DNA of 64,000 bases from Scortum barcoo (GCA_023238725.1 CM041554.1:18028050-18092049), one strand, 5' to 3'; positions 12,801 through 21,559 are shown, counted from the stretch's first letter. Notes: generated by a model from the letters alone, not told the origin. A program made the numbers and translations.

Positions 12801-15800
12801 ATTTTTCACTCATCAGTAATACTCCTCTCCATTGTGATTCCCTGTGGAATGGCACTGCCCAGCAGGCCATTACTGTCTGAATGCTTTTTTTTTTTGTGCA
12901 ACATATTGGTCTATTATGTAGATGTAAAATAATTTAGAACTCCCCCTCACTAGAAAATGCTCAACAAAAAAAAAAAGGAAAAAAAAATATTTTGGCATTT
13001 TTCCACGTTGGGGGGTGTGTGAAATTATCATCTGTTTATACTAATGGACTGTGAGTTATTTGTATTCATTGGCTGAGGTGGATTGTGGGTGATTATGTTG
13101 CTATTAGGTAGTATAGAAACAGAGCAGAACAGGCTTTTACTCTGAGGGTAAGGACAGTGCTTTATTCACTGCTGACCTTGGCTGCATCTCTGCAGTATGG
13201 CTCAGCTCAGTATGTACCGAAAGTTTTCACGCCTATTGATCCTCCAGTCGCCATGAAGGGCAACGTGTGAAGAATCAGGCGAGCTTTTGAAACGACCTCT
13301 TGAATTTGCTGTGAATGTCTCTGCTTTATGTGGTCGGCATTGGCTCTGTGCTCCAGCATTATCCCTCTTTTACAAGGTGTTGGAGTAACGTTGCATCATG
13401 TCGGGCCTCGTCTGCCAGTGGCTGTTTTCTATCCACCTCCCCTCGCTCTGTTTCGTTTGTTTCAACCCTCTGATTCTTTCCTCTAGGAGAAGGATCTCGC
13501 CCCGCCATTAGCCATCACACCACAGGAATCCACCATCCGCTTTGAGGACGTCTATTTTGAATACCTGGAGGGCCAGAAAGTCTTAAATGGAGTGTCATTC
13601 GAAGTGCCTGCTGGGAAGAAGGTGGCTATAGTTGGTGGGAGCGGGTCAGGGTAGGTCACCTTTCATAGAAATAACACAGACTGTCAAACCTTCAGTCAGC
13701 ATGTGTATGTGTAAAAAGTCTTCACATCAGATGTCATCAGTAGACTGCGGGGGTGCAGCTCACAGATAGAACAAAGCTGACGATTGGTTCCACGTCTGGT
13801 TGCAGGAAGAGCACCATTGTGCGGCTGTTGTTCCGCTTCTATGAGCCTCAGCAGGGGAACATCTACATAGCGGGGCAGAACATCCGAGACGTCAGCCTCG
13901 ACAGCCTGAGGAGGTCTTTGGGGGTCGTGCCTCAGGTCTGTTGCACACCAACACAATAAAATAAACAAAAACAAACATTGAAAATGTCATTGAAGCTTGT
14001 TCGCTACAGATTAAATGTGTCTAGATGTGCTGTTTCAATAGTAAATATATTTGTTGCTATTATTTGATAATTATATACAACAAGGGGGCAGCATAGAACA
14101 ATGTAACATTGGTACTTAACAACAGCATTAGAAATAAGCAGAATTCAGTTAGGTTTTCACTGCAGTGCGCTCAGAGGCTGATCTGAACAGATGGTACATG
14201 AACAGTATTTTTGTCATTTGCGTTCTTTCCCTTTCTCCCTCCTACCCTTGTCTTTGTATCTGCAGTCCTCTGTTTCTGTCTCTGCTGCAATAAAAATATT
14301 CTCTGAAGCCTCATTTTTTTTTTGTTTTTTTTTTTTTTTTGTTTTCCTAACTGTGTTGTTGTCAGGATGCCGTTTTGTTCCACAACACCATCTTCTACAA
14401 CCTGCAGTATGGGAACATCAACGCTACACCAGAGGAGGTGTACCAAGTGGCGCGTCTAGCAGGCATTCATGATGCGATCCTCAAGATGCCCCATGGCTAT
14501 GACACCCAGGTTGGGGAGCGGGGCCTCAAGCTGTCAGGTTTGCTGCACTGTTTGACTACTGTTTGAATATGGTCTCCTCTGCAGAGGCAGCTAGGAAGAC
14601 TACTATATTACTATAAGGATGCCACCAGCAATTATTTTAATTATCAATTAATATGTCCATTCTGTTTTTTTATTTTATTTTTTTAATCATAATTGTTTAG
14701 TTTATTAAAGAAGGCACTAACTTTGTCAGACCTGCAATTCAAAACCCAAACATAAGTAATTTACAATGTACGATGTAATTTATAAAGTAAAGAAAGTAAA
14801 AAAAGAGAGAGGGAGAAAAAAGTTTCTGCCGATTGTTTGACAATTGACCCAAGCTGATCAAAACTGTTGCAGATTAATCGACTGATAATTTCAGCTCTAA
14901 TATTGTATTGATATTGTGATATGATGCTAAATGTCTGGGGTTTGGGTTTTGGATTTTTAGAATATTCAGCACTGTGAAGATCCCTTGAGACCACAAAAAG
15001 GTTTGACCATATCTGAATGTTGCTCCAAACTACGTCACATATTATGTGATTACCTACCAGATCATTTATGAAAGCAGAAAAATACCTATCCAAAATATTG
15101 TCTGGTGATTGATCTTAGAGTATGGAGACAATTTTATTCATGAAGCATATTTTAAAACAACCATTGACCAAAGTGCCATACGATCAAAAACAGCAAAAAC
15201 CCTAAAACAACAAAATAAAAACACAAAGATTTGAAGGACAATAACAAGACTCAGTGTAAGTTGGAAATGTTTTGTTATTTGACAGTCAGTGTTGTTCAGC
15301 TCAACAGGTGAAGGTACACTTTGCAGATGTGGTTATTTTCATACAGTTATTATAAGAAATGAAGCAAAAAACAGCCTGCTGCCAATAATATATTCTGGTG
15401 TGATGGTTGCCATGTTGTTTGCTTTGAGAAAGGAGAGTGACTGCAAAACCTGCGTAACTATGGTGGTTGAAAATTACTATGAGGTCTTTGATTATGAGCT
15501 GTTGTATTAAAAAAAAAAGGGTGATAATGAAACTTAATTTAATTATTTAAACTTGCCCTTGTTTTATGAGATTTATTATAAGACTTAATCTGTAGCTGTA
15601 CCCTTGTTATTTTGTTGTGCTCGTCTATGAGGCGTGTGAACTTGTTTAATGGCATGTTGCCTTTTTTGATCTGCAGCGATAGCACAAGACCGTGTAGTAT
15701 TTGGCTGCTAGCATCACTCCGCAACTCATTTAGCCCACGTAAACACACAGTGTGTGAGCACTTTCACTCAACATTCAAGATGCAATTACTGGCAGCACAG

Positions 15801-18800
15801 ATTTCTTTATGTGGAGTGACTGAGTGAGTGAGAGAACGGACAAAATAAAGACATGACTAAGTTCTCATTAATTTCACTGCTGCTGTACGTGACAGCTGCC
15901 AGTGAGTTTGTCAGCGGAGGGACGGGGGGGTGGGGTGGGGGGGGGGCAGTCTGGGCTGTGAGGCTCCTAACTTCCTTCATTGTTATTCTCCACTGCCAGC
16001 AATATTTATATCTGCTGAACGCTGCTTGCTTTCAAGAGGCCACACACAGCTCGTATGTAATAAAGGCCAAGCCGGACACAATGGAAGAAATCTTTGCGTC
16101 CTGCTGATTTTTCTTCTCAATTAAATGAAAGTCTGTTTTACCAGTCTGAAGCCACTAGCATTGGTGTTGTCTGAATGTTGGTCCTAGTTTAAGGTAATTA
16201 TCTGATGAGAAGGGCCGGAGAGAGACCTGCTGTACCCTCACATATTTCCAACCTTTCGGCTTTAGCCTGCTTTATTTTATTGATGACATCTGTTGTTGTG
16301 TTACAGGCGGGGAGAAGCAACGTGTCGCCATCGCCCGCGCAATTCTGAAGAATCCGCCCATCCTCCTGTATGACGAAGCGACGTCCTCCCTCGACTCGAT
16401 CACAGAAGAGGTGGGCCTGTCGGTGTACGAATACACGCACGCTGACAGACACTGGCACGCGCACATGACATACTCGCAAACGCCCCTCGTCTGCCGCACG
16501 TACAAGTTGACACCTCAACGTGCCTGCATACACATTTAGCAGAACAAACACCCACTCAGTCACCTGCTGTAGGTACACAATAATTCAGCTCACTCCTGCG
16601 TCACATACCTGCTGTGACATACACACACACACACCACCCCCATGCTCTCCCTTGCCACCTGCCACTGTTTTCTCCTACTTAATCTCCAGCTCAGCTTAAA
16701 CCCCACAGTCTTTGTAAATGTTACATTTAATGAGAAAGTTCAGCATGCCGTCTCTGAACTTCAGGAGAAAGAGTGGGGCAGTAGAAGTGGTGGTTTAATT
16801 GAGATTTTCTGTTGCTTCTCATCATGATAGTGTTTTTAAGTTATCATGTGTAAACATTGGAAAGAAAAGCATATGGAGGTGGATGTTGCTGAGCAACATT
16901 GTGTTGACTTAGCTTCAACTTCAAATCAAAGTTTGGCAGCACATCTCATATATATCCTGTCATTCATGCACTTTGTCCTTATCGTTTTTTGCAGACCAGC
17001 ATTATTGCATTTCTGGCAAGCTGTTTTCTTTTGGATTAGGGGGTACTCTTGTAAAGTGTAACAGAGTGATTAAGTTATTTGTCTTTGTGTGCTTCCAGAA
17101 CATCCTGAGTTCAATGAAGGACATGGTGAAGAACCGGACTTCAGTGTTCATCGCCCACAGGCTTTCCACGATCGTTGACGCAGACGAGATTATAGTGCTC
17201 AGTGAGGTCAGAACTCATCCTCTTGTTTTTTAACTTGATCTCGAACCTTCCCTGGTTAACATTTCCAGTGGTAATGTCAGGTTCTTAAAAAGCAACTAAT
17301 GTGACCGTTCAGATTTTTCCGAGTATAAACATGCGCCGTGTTAATTGCCAGTCCAATTAGACGATTTTGCATTGAAGGGAAGGATGGTGACCTGCACTTT
17401 GCGTGACCCTCAGTGCACTGGATCTGCTGGCAGCAAGCATTTAGCAAGTAGCCCCTTTTCTTTTCTTTTTTTTTTCTTGCCACTCATTTATTTTGAGTTA
17501 CCTTTCTACAATGTACGTGATGAAAACATGCTTTGTTTAGCTGCTCTCATTAACAGGACACTGTCGGTAGAATTGAATGTATTATTTTCTCCATAAGGGC
17601 TCATTAAAGCAGTCAGACTCGACTGGCTGTTTTGGTCAGATGGCGTGTCTTGTTTGTCGCGGTGACTAATAATGTATGGGCCAGCTTCCCAGACACTGAT
17701 GAGGCCTCATCCAGGACTGAACATGTCTTTCAATGGAGATCGCCATTCAAGTGGTTATATATACTGTTTCTGGGCAGGTGTGTTTAAGTCAAGCTGAAGG
17801 TACCATGGAGACGGAGAGAATGATTAAAAAATAAATGTGGAGACATTGAATTTATTTGGTCCAATCTCATTGTATTGTGCATCTGAGAAATATCCAAGTG
17901 AAGAGGAAAAATGCTGCAGTACGTAATGGGCTGGGCTTGAGACGCTGTAAAGCACAAAAAAAGCCACAGAGTGAAGTCGGATATTATCCGAGTTAATATG
18001 AAATGTATCACAGATGAAATGACATTTTCCACCGGTGCTGTAGTCAGATAGGATAAAATGAGAAGAGGTTTCTTTGAACTGCGGCGAGTGAGCATGTGTC
18101 GTTCCATTTTTCCAGAGTCAGATGGCAGGGATCAGAGGGTCGTGGCGAGGAGGCATGTTTGCGTGTGATGTCGCCATGGCGTTTGCCGGTGTCACCAGCA
18201 GAGGACTGCCTGGGGTGCTCATTAAAATAACGAGCGGAAGCAGTCACGTGCTCATCTTGGGTGCACTAAAGATGATGCCAACACCTCTGCATGCTCATGG
18301 GAGGTGGGGGAAGGGGGTGCCTTCATTTGTGTGTGACTGTGTGGGAGGGATGTGTGTTTGTTTCGTGTGGCTGCGCAAGTGTGTCTGTGAGTCCGTGTTT
18401 TTGCGAGAGGAATTGCAACAGTTGTTGGGGAGGCGGCAGGGATTCTAGGGGGGAGCTGACTCTCCGCAGAGAGTGTGGTCAGTGTTGTTTGGTCATGAAG
18501 AGACGCTAACTATAGGACTCTGTGTTCATGGCCTCTTCAGTTTAACTTCATGTGTGCTGCAGCCATTAATTGACAAGTTTCATCTGTTTCTTTTCTTTTT
18601 TTTTTTTCTTGATTCCCTGCTCATTTTTTTGTTGGTTTTTTTTTACAGGGTAAAGTGGCAGAGCGAGGCACCCACGACAGCCTCCTCAGCCTCCCAGGCA
18701 GCTTGTACGCAGACCTGTGGAACGCCCAGAACAGCAAAATCCTCAACAACAGCAAGAGCTCGCTGGAGCCGCCGGCTGAGCGCCTGTCCCAGAAGGAGGA

Positions 18801-18867
18801 GGAGAGGAAAAAGCTGCAGGAGGAGATCCTCAACAGTGTGAAGGGCTGTGGGAACTGCTCCTGTTGA
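650..18867 (+). CDS. abcb7: abcb7, mitochondrial ABC half-transporter (exons 4-16, 5' part outside window)
   Basis: This is a half-size ABC exporter of the Atm1/ABCB7 family in the mitochondrial inner membrane. The family exports a glutathione-linked sulfur or iron-sulfur compound needed for cytosolic Fe-S proteins; human mutations cause X-linked sideroblastic anaemia with ataxia. Thirteen exons join in frame (120, 133, 269, 89, 88, 175, 158, 164, 130, 172, 104, 108 and 219 bp) into 642 residues plus stop. Human ABCB7 has 752 residues, so about 110 N-terminal residues are missing upstream. Six membrane helices are followed by one nucleotide-binding domain with Walker A GGSGSGKS, Q-loop VVPQ, signature LSGGEKQ, Walker B ILLYDEATSSLD and H-loop IAHRLST. 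The C-terminus GCGNCSC is the ABCB7 tail. The match to human ABCB7 was made from memory and is near-continuous. All splice sites are GT-AG. No frameshift or stop is seen, so the gene is probably functional. Confidence 0.98.
2112..2180 (+). repeat. possible tRNA-derived SINE head (degenerate)
   Basis: TGGTGTAATTGG at 2121-2132 fits the RNA polymerase III A-box pattern TRGYNNARNNGG. A B-box would be expected about 35-50 bp later, but only a poor match (GGCTACTCATTG, near 2165) is present. It is not a tRNA gene: no acceptor stem or cloverleaf pairing is evident. Confidence 0.22.
3021..3042. repeat. (GT)n microsatellite
   Basis: Eleven GT units followed by interrupted GT-rich sequence. Confidence 0.95.
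4162..4248. repeat. (TACA)n tetranucleotide repeat
   Basis: About 20 units of TACA in abcb7 intron 4, ending with a TGCATACATG interruption. It lies 168 bp before exon 5. Confidence 0.95.
4416..4548 (+). CDS. abcb7: abcb7 exon 5
   Basis: 133 bp, phase 0 start and phase 1 end, acceptor CCTTCCCAG and donor GTGAGT. It encodes ITNVMVPFMFKYAVDELNQM and the loop ending NLNDAPSTVATMATAVLIG. This completes helix 1, gives the inter-helix loop, and starts helix 2. The last base, T, joins the next exon to make Tyr (LIG-Y-GASRA). Confidence 0.97.
4549..6486 (+). other. abcb7 intron 5
   Basis: A 1.9-kb intron. I see no gene or recognisable transposon, only short CA-rich patches near 5990-6010 and 6196-6235 and T-runs near 5315-5340. 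Confidence 0.7.
6487..6755 (+). CDS. abcb7: abcb7 exon 6
   Basis: The largest coding exon present (269 bp), acceptor ATCCCAG and donor GTGAGT. It encodes GASRACAALFNELRNTVFGK, then SSIRRIAKNVFLHLHNLDL, GFHLSRQTGALSKAIDRG and TRGISFVLSALVFNLGPTVF. It covers the rest of helix 2, the long cytosol/matrix extension that contacts the nucleotide-binding domain, and helix 3. The GPTVFEMALVSAIL end differs from human LPIMFEVMLVSGVL and looks like ordinary fish divergence. Confidence 0.98.
6756..7425 (+). other. abcb7 intron 6
   Basis: A 670-bp intron with nothing recognisable beyond splice sites. Confidence 0.8.
7426..7514 (+). CDS. abcb7: abcb7 exon 7
   Basis: 89 bp, phase 0 to phase 2, acceptor CCTCTGCAG and donor GTAACA. 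It encodes YYKCGGQFAAMALGTLSTYT followed by VFTILLTQW and the first two bases of Arg. This is helix 4; the YYKCG loop before it is conserved in vertebrate ABCB7. Confidence 0.96.
7717..7804 (+). CDS. abcb7: abcb7 exon 8
   Basis: 88 bp, acceptor ACCCAG and donor GTGAGA, separated from exon 7 by only 202 bp. It encodes TRFRIEMNKADNEAGNAAID and SLLNYETVK. This is the matrix-side coupling segment with the Atm1-family pattern N-ADN-A-DSLLNYETVK. Confidence 0.97.
8820..9105 (+). repeat. dispersed teleost repeat, family A, copy 1
   Basis: Degenerate copy. It contains TGTCCAACCAACAGCCCCAA and ends with ATTATCAAAATAGTTGTCAG and TTAATCAAATAATCTTTTCA. Both parts match, from memory, a very common percomorph interspersed element whose ends are rich in ATTAATCG. 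Three other copies occur in this window. I give no family name because I cannot check one. Confidence 0.5.
9817..9863. repeat. (CT)n microsatellite
   Basis: An uninterrupted CT run of about 23 units in abcb7 intron 8. Confidence 0.95.
10739..10913 (+). CDS. abcb7: abcb7 exon 9
   Basis: 175 bp, phase 0 to phase 1, acceptor GTCTGCAG and donor GTGAGT. It encodes YFNNEKYEAERYDGFLKIYE, SSSLKTTSTLALLNFGQSAI and FSVGLTGIMLLASKGIAA. It finishes the YFNNE coupling segment and makes helix 5. The first base of Gly closes the exon. Confidence 0.97.
10914..11497 (+). other. abcb7 intron 9
   Basis: A 584-bp intron containing A-rich and TTTTG-rich runs (11360-11412). No other feature seen. Confidence 0.8.
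11498..11655 (+). CDS. abcb7: abcb7 exon 10
   Basis: 158 bp, acceptor GCCGCCTCCTAG and donor GTAACT. It encodes TMTVGDLVMVNGLLFQLSLP, LNFLGTVYRETRQALIDMN and TLFTLLNVDTKIK: helix 6 and the linker to the nucleotide-binding domain. It is almost identical to the human protein. Confidence 0.98.
11656..13486 (+). other. abcb7 intron 10
   Basis: A 1.8-kb intron containing a 280-bp element with hAT-like inverted ends (12164-12443), T-runs near 12643-12661 and 12890, and A-runs near 12965-12988. Confidence 0.8.
12164..12443. mobile_element. non-autonomous hAT-like element (probable MITE)
   Basis: A 280-bp unit in abcb7 intron 10 with inverted ends: CAGGGTTCATACGAG on the left, and CAGGGTTCCTACACC when the right end is read on the other strand. 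The inside repeats CTGGAAA/CTTGAA/TTGGAAAG phrases, as in a common fish element that I recall as hAT-related. It has no coding capacity. A matching 8-bp target duplication is not obvious, so the insertion is old or the ends are slightly misplaced. Confidence 0.5.
13487..13650 (+). CDS. abcb7: abcb7 exon 11 (start of nucleotide-binding domain)
   Basis: 164 bp, phase 0 to phase 2, acceptor CTTTCCTCTAG and donor GTAGGT. It encodes the linker EKDLAPPLAITPQ, then the strand with the A-loop region (VYFEYLEGQKVLNGVSFEV) and the first part of Walker A (AIVGGSGSG). The intron falls inside the glycine codon just before the catalytic Lys-Ser. Confidence 0.98.
13806..13935 (+). CDS. abcb7: abcb7 exon 12 (Walker A lysine to Q-loop)
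   Basis: 130 bp, acceptor GGTTGCAG; the donor GTCTGT is weak beyond GT. It encodes GKSTIVRLLFRFYEPQQGNI, YIAGQNIRDVSLDSLRRSLG and VVPQ. The Walker A Lys and Ser and the Q-loop Gln both sit at the ends of this exon. Confidence 0.98.
13936..14365 (+). other. abcb7 intron 12
   Basis: A 430-bp intron. T-rich tract at 14314-14341 just before the acceptor; nothing else recognised. Confidence 0.8.
14366..14537 (+). CDS. abcb7: abcb7 exon 13 (helical subdomain)
   Basis: 172 bp, phase 0 to phase 1, acceptor GTTGTCAG after a T-rich tract; the donor GTTTGC is weak. It encodes DAVLFHNTIFYNLQYGNINA, the helical subdomain through LAGIHDAILKMPHGYDTQVG, and ERGLKLSG, the first half of the ABC signature. 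Confidence 0.98.
14610..14910 (+). repeat. dispersed teleost repeat, family A, copy 2
   Basis: Starts near ATTATTTTAATTATCAATTA and ends with GTTGCAGATTAATCGACTGA before TTTCAGCTCTAAT. The middle has GTCAGACCTGCAATTCAAAA, the counterpart of the CCAACAGCCCCAA part of copy 1. It lies in abcb7 intron 13. Confidence 0.5.
15923..15946 (+). other. G-quadruplex-type G-run cluster
   Basis: Runs of G7, G4 and G10 separated by single T residues, enough for four stacked G-tracts, on the sense strand of abcb7 intron 13. Confidence 0.6.
16307..16410 (+). CDS. abcb7: abcb7 exon 14 (signature, Walker B, D-loop)
   Basis: 104 bp, acceptor TGTTACAG and donor GTGGGC. It encodes GEKQRVAIARAILKNPP and ILLYDEATSSLDSITEE. 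It holds the second half of the signature, Walker B with the catalytic Glu (YDEA) and the D-loop SSLD. Confidence 0.98.
16411..17098 (+). other. abcb7 intron 14
   Basis: A 688-bp intron. The first 90 bp are CpG- and CA-rich and could be read as coding by mistake, but the ABCB7 frame continues at 17099. A short CA tract lies near 16619-16634. Confidence 0.8.
17099..17206 (+). CDS. abcb7: abcb7 exon 15 (H-loop)
   Basis: 108 bp, 36 codons, phase 0 both ends, acceptor GTGCTTCCAG; the donor GTCAGA is weak. It encodes NILSSMKDMVKNRTSVFIAH and RLSTIVDADEIIVLSE. The H-loop His (IAHRLST) is present. With exon 4 it is one of two internal exons whose length is a multiple of three. Confidence 0.97.
17207..18648 (+). 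other. abcb7 intron 15
   Basis: A 1.4-kb intron. It has a GT-rich patch near 18328-18400 and a long T-rich tract (18590-18646) running into the exon 16 acceptor. No transposon recognised. Confidence 0.75.
18649..18867 (+). CDS. abcb7: abcb7 exon 16 (terminal coding exon)
   Basis: 219 bp including TGA, acceptor TTTTTTTTACAG after a long T-rich tract. It encodes GKVAERGTHDSLLSLPGSLY, a variable stretch (QNSKILNNSKSSLEPP), a charged helix KEEERKKLQEEILNSV, and the terminal KGCGNCSC. The Cys-rich tail is identical to that of human ABCB7, which fixes the gene identity. Confidence 0.98.
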   Translation, partial: GKVAERGTHDSLLSLPGSLYADLWNAQNSKILNNSKSSLEPPAERLSQKEEERKKLQEEILNSVKGCGNCSC

Positions 18868-19031
18868 GAGACGCTGCCACCTCCACGTCCCTTCATCCCT
18901 CACAGATGGCCTACGCTGGAATCCGCTGGAAGTCTGTGCAGTTCTGGGGAGGGAGCGAGGTAGGGGTACATCCCCGCTGCCACTTCAGCCAAGCCCCCAC
19001 CCATGTGACTATCCCTCCTCCTACTCATGTG

Positions 19032-19037
19032 AATAAA
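19032..19037 (+). terminator. candidate proximal poly(A) signal of abcb7
   Basis: AATAAA 165 bp after the stop codon. The downstream sequence is GA-rich rather than GT-rich, which makes it the weaker candidate. Confidence 0.3.
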
Positions 19038-19361
19038 GGCCACTGCTCGCCAAAGTGAAGGAGGAGGAGCAGAACAGGGAGCAAGTGTGTTTAGCGCTGG
19101 CTGGTGTCCAGAGATGGAGCTTCTATGCCAGTTGCCTCAGCTGAAGCCAAGCATAAGAGACCTTGTATATCACATACGTGTGTGTAAGACATCTGTTAGT
19201 CAACATGGTTGCCCCCCCTCTCCCTCCTTCTCATTTTTGACATCAGGTTTATTGACATCATCCATCGCACTGGAAACAGATGAGAGTACACGTAATGACA
19301 TGCATATGCCTTGACGTTGACATGAAATTTGTTCTGACTTCACTTTTTAAATTATTTTCAC

Positions 19362-19367
19362 AATAAA
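19362..19367 (+). terminator. candidate main poly(A) signal of abcb7
   Basis: AATAAA about 495 bp after the stop codon, followed within 20-30 bp by TTTGCTTTTTTAT and then GGGTGTGC, a usual arrangement for cleavage. No transcript evidence is available here. Confidence 0.5.
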
Positions 19368-20138
19368 ATGAACCTATAGTTTGCTTTTTTATATATCAAG
19401 GGTGTGCACATATTACAGTTTATTCTGTGATTAGGCAGAAAATACTGAATCACAGCGACTGTTTTGCAGTATGTGTCGTTTGTAGAACACATTTTCGTAA
19501 AGAAAAAACTTCAGTGGGATTCAGCCCTAATGCACATTGCCGTGTTTTCAACGTTCAAAAAATATAAAATCTGGCAGATAATAAAGGGTTTGTTCCGAAT
19601 GAATCTCAACATAACATGGATGTGTGGACTCATGAAACTTACTTAAAGAGCTCCCAGAGAACTAGCAGTATGTCGCAGTAACATTCATGTAAATAATAAT
19701 GCTCTGAGAGTGACGAAGAGCAATTCTAATAAATCATGAATGGGTTTCACCACAATTGGAGCCACATTAAGAGGCAACAACTTGAAAGCCTCCTCTGGGA
19801 ACATTTTATACTCATATCATTTATCCTTGGCTGACGGGCCTCTTCTAATGAAAAGCTATTCATAGAGTTTTAACAGTGCTAAGACAGCTTTTTGGATTGT
19901 ACGATCAGAGTATAGAGACTTCCTGCTCAAGGTTACGTGTTAATATTTAAAGACTGACAGTACATGTATGTCCTCGTTTTCTGAGGGCTGCTTTGGCTGT
20001 GGTATGCTCACTTTGTCAGGTTGTATCTATAAATGAAAATGATAATTAGTCGCGTGTCTTGTACTATACAAGCAATGTAAAGCCTGTTTCATAGTATGCT
20101 GGATTATGTTGATTGTGTGAGTACACAGCAGACAGATT

Positions 20139-20144
20139 AATAAA
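20139..20144 (+). terminator. candidate distal poly(A) signal
   Basis: AATAAA followed by TGTTGGCATTTGTCT. It could end a longer abcb7 transcript of about 1.3 kb 3' UTR, or be chance in AT-rich sequence. Confidence 0.2.
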
Positions 20145-20399
20145 TGTTGGCATTTGTCTAAATAACAAGGTCTCATGCTGTTCTGATTAGGGTTGAATGA
20201 TATGATGGTGTATAATGTATATTTTTTATTAAGAATGTATAATGTTATTGCATTTAGTCTTTGTTGTCGTGTTAAACCACTGCTTATCCAACTCTAAGTG
20301 GTTGTTGGATGAGCCTGAAGGCTTTAAGACAGTTTTTAAAAGGAAAGAAAGACATATTTCTTTGACCAATATTTGCTTTTCATTTGTTAATGGAATAGC

Positions 20400-20520
20400 T
20401 CTACATTTTGGGAACAATACTTGCTGGCTTTCTTGATGAGATGATTGATATCTACCCTCATATCTATCTGTTCTGCGGGTTAGCTTAGCTTAATTTTTAC
20501 CTTTAAACTGTCTGTTTATC
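20400..20520 (+). repeat. dispersed teleost repeat, family B, copy 1 (partial)
   Basis: It has CTACATTTTGGGAACAATAC, GATGAGATGATTGATATCTA and GGGTTAGCTTAGCTTAAT in the order known from a common spiny-rayed fish repeat. A better copy follows at 20572. Confidence 0.45.
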
Positions 20521-20571
20521 TTGAATATTTTTAGAGGCCCAACAAGGTAAATTACCTTGTATGTTGAGGAA

Positions 20572-20765
20572 TAGTATGACATTTTGGGAAATGCACTTAT
20601 TTGCTTTCTGACACTGAATTAGATGAGAAAATTGATGCATCTGTCACATCTGTAAGTAGATAAGCTACAGCACAAAAAACAGCTTCCTTTACTTTGTTCA
20701 AAGGTAACAAAAAGCCCCTACCAGCATCTTTTAAAAGTCACTAAAACCTTGACAAGGGGTTGTAA
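20572..20765 (+). repeat. dispersed teleost repeat, family B, copy 2
   Basis: It reads ACATTTTGGGAAATGCACTT, AGATGAGAAAATTGATGCAT, GATAAGCTACAGCAC and CAAAGGTAACAAAAAGCCCC, then CTACCAGCATCTTTTAAAAG. It shares its start with copy 1, 170 bp upstream, so the two form a close pair in the same orientation. Confidence 0.5.
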
Positions 20766-21302
20766 ATTGACATTGTTTCCTTTTAAAGTGTCACAAACTA
20801 AATATTGGATAACACTGCCAGTATTTATGTGGAGTATCTTCATGTAGCTGTGTAGTTCACAGTATTGATCCAACATGCATTTATAAAGTGTCTTGGTAGA
20901 ATATTTTACTGTATCATGTTACAGCTGATATTGGTACACTAACACAAAATCACATAAATGCCATTATAGAAAATTTTATACTCACAATTCTATAAGTATA
21001 TCTTCAAATCAATCACTGTTTTGAAACAATGCTTGCTTCCAAATGCAGCTTTTCAACAACACATTTTCGATACAAAAACAAAATCCGAATTATGTGTAAT
21101 TATGTGCATCATATGTGCATTATGATGTCTAAACATGTGCATCCCTTGATCCATAATCAAAGTAAAACTCAGCCTTTTGTTTTAGATTATTCTGTCTTCC
21201 TCTGACAACAATTAAATTATTGATCTGATGATCTGGCACAGAAGAAGCTGAATTTACATCTGTGAATCCAGTAGTGATCTCAAACTCTCATTGCTTGTTG
21301 TT

Positions 21303-21528
21303 TAGTGGACAGGACCAAAGTGGATCCCCCCACAAGAACCCCCTGCAGCTCCCTGGATCCTCCTCTGGGACCAGATACATTAGACGACACTCTCCTGTGA
21401 TCCCTTTCACCGGGATTATAATTGAAACGGACGACAACAAAAAACATTCACGTCGCGTGACGGCCCGAGCCCCCACTGCGCTGCGCGGTGAAGCCTCCAC
21501 CACCTCCCGAGGAAGTCACACATTATAG
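21303..21528 (+). other. exon-like open frame, CpG-rich, unidentified
   Basis: After GCTTGTTGTTTAG an open frame runs 75 codons to TAG, including RYIRRHSPVIPFTGIIIETD and a Ser/Thr/Arg-rich end SRGSHTL. CpG is locally frequent between 21410 and 21510, unlike the flanks. I do not recognise the protein, and no matching upstream exon was found. It may be a terminal exon of an unknown gene, a noncoding conserved element, or chance. Confidence 0.2.
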
Positions 21529-21559
21529 ATGAAAGTAGACTTTGATAGAGCTCTGCTTA

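Larger units (their letters stand above)
14538..16306 (+). other. abcb7 intron 13
   Basis: A 1.8-kb intron that splits the ABC signature motif. It contains a degenerate copy of a dispersed teleost repeat (about 14610-14910) and a G-run cluster at 15923-15946 on the transcribed-sense strand. Confidence 0.75.
18868..19385 (+). other. abcb7: abcb7 3' untranslated region (probable)
   Basis: This noncoding sequence follows the abcb7 stop codon. Two AATAAA hexamers lie within it (19032 and 19362), and the second is followed by T-rich sequence. The end is set just after the second hexamer and is approximate; a more distal AATAAA at 20139 could give a longer form. Confidence 0.55.

Noticed and set aside
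16411..16505. CpG-rich continuation after exon 14 that could look coding
   Set aside because: ABCB7 homology resumes exactly at 17099 with a correct acceptor and phase. The CpG-rich part is intron 14.
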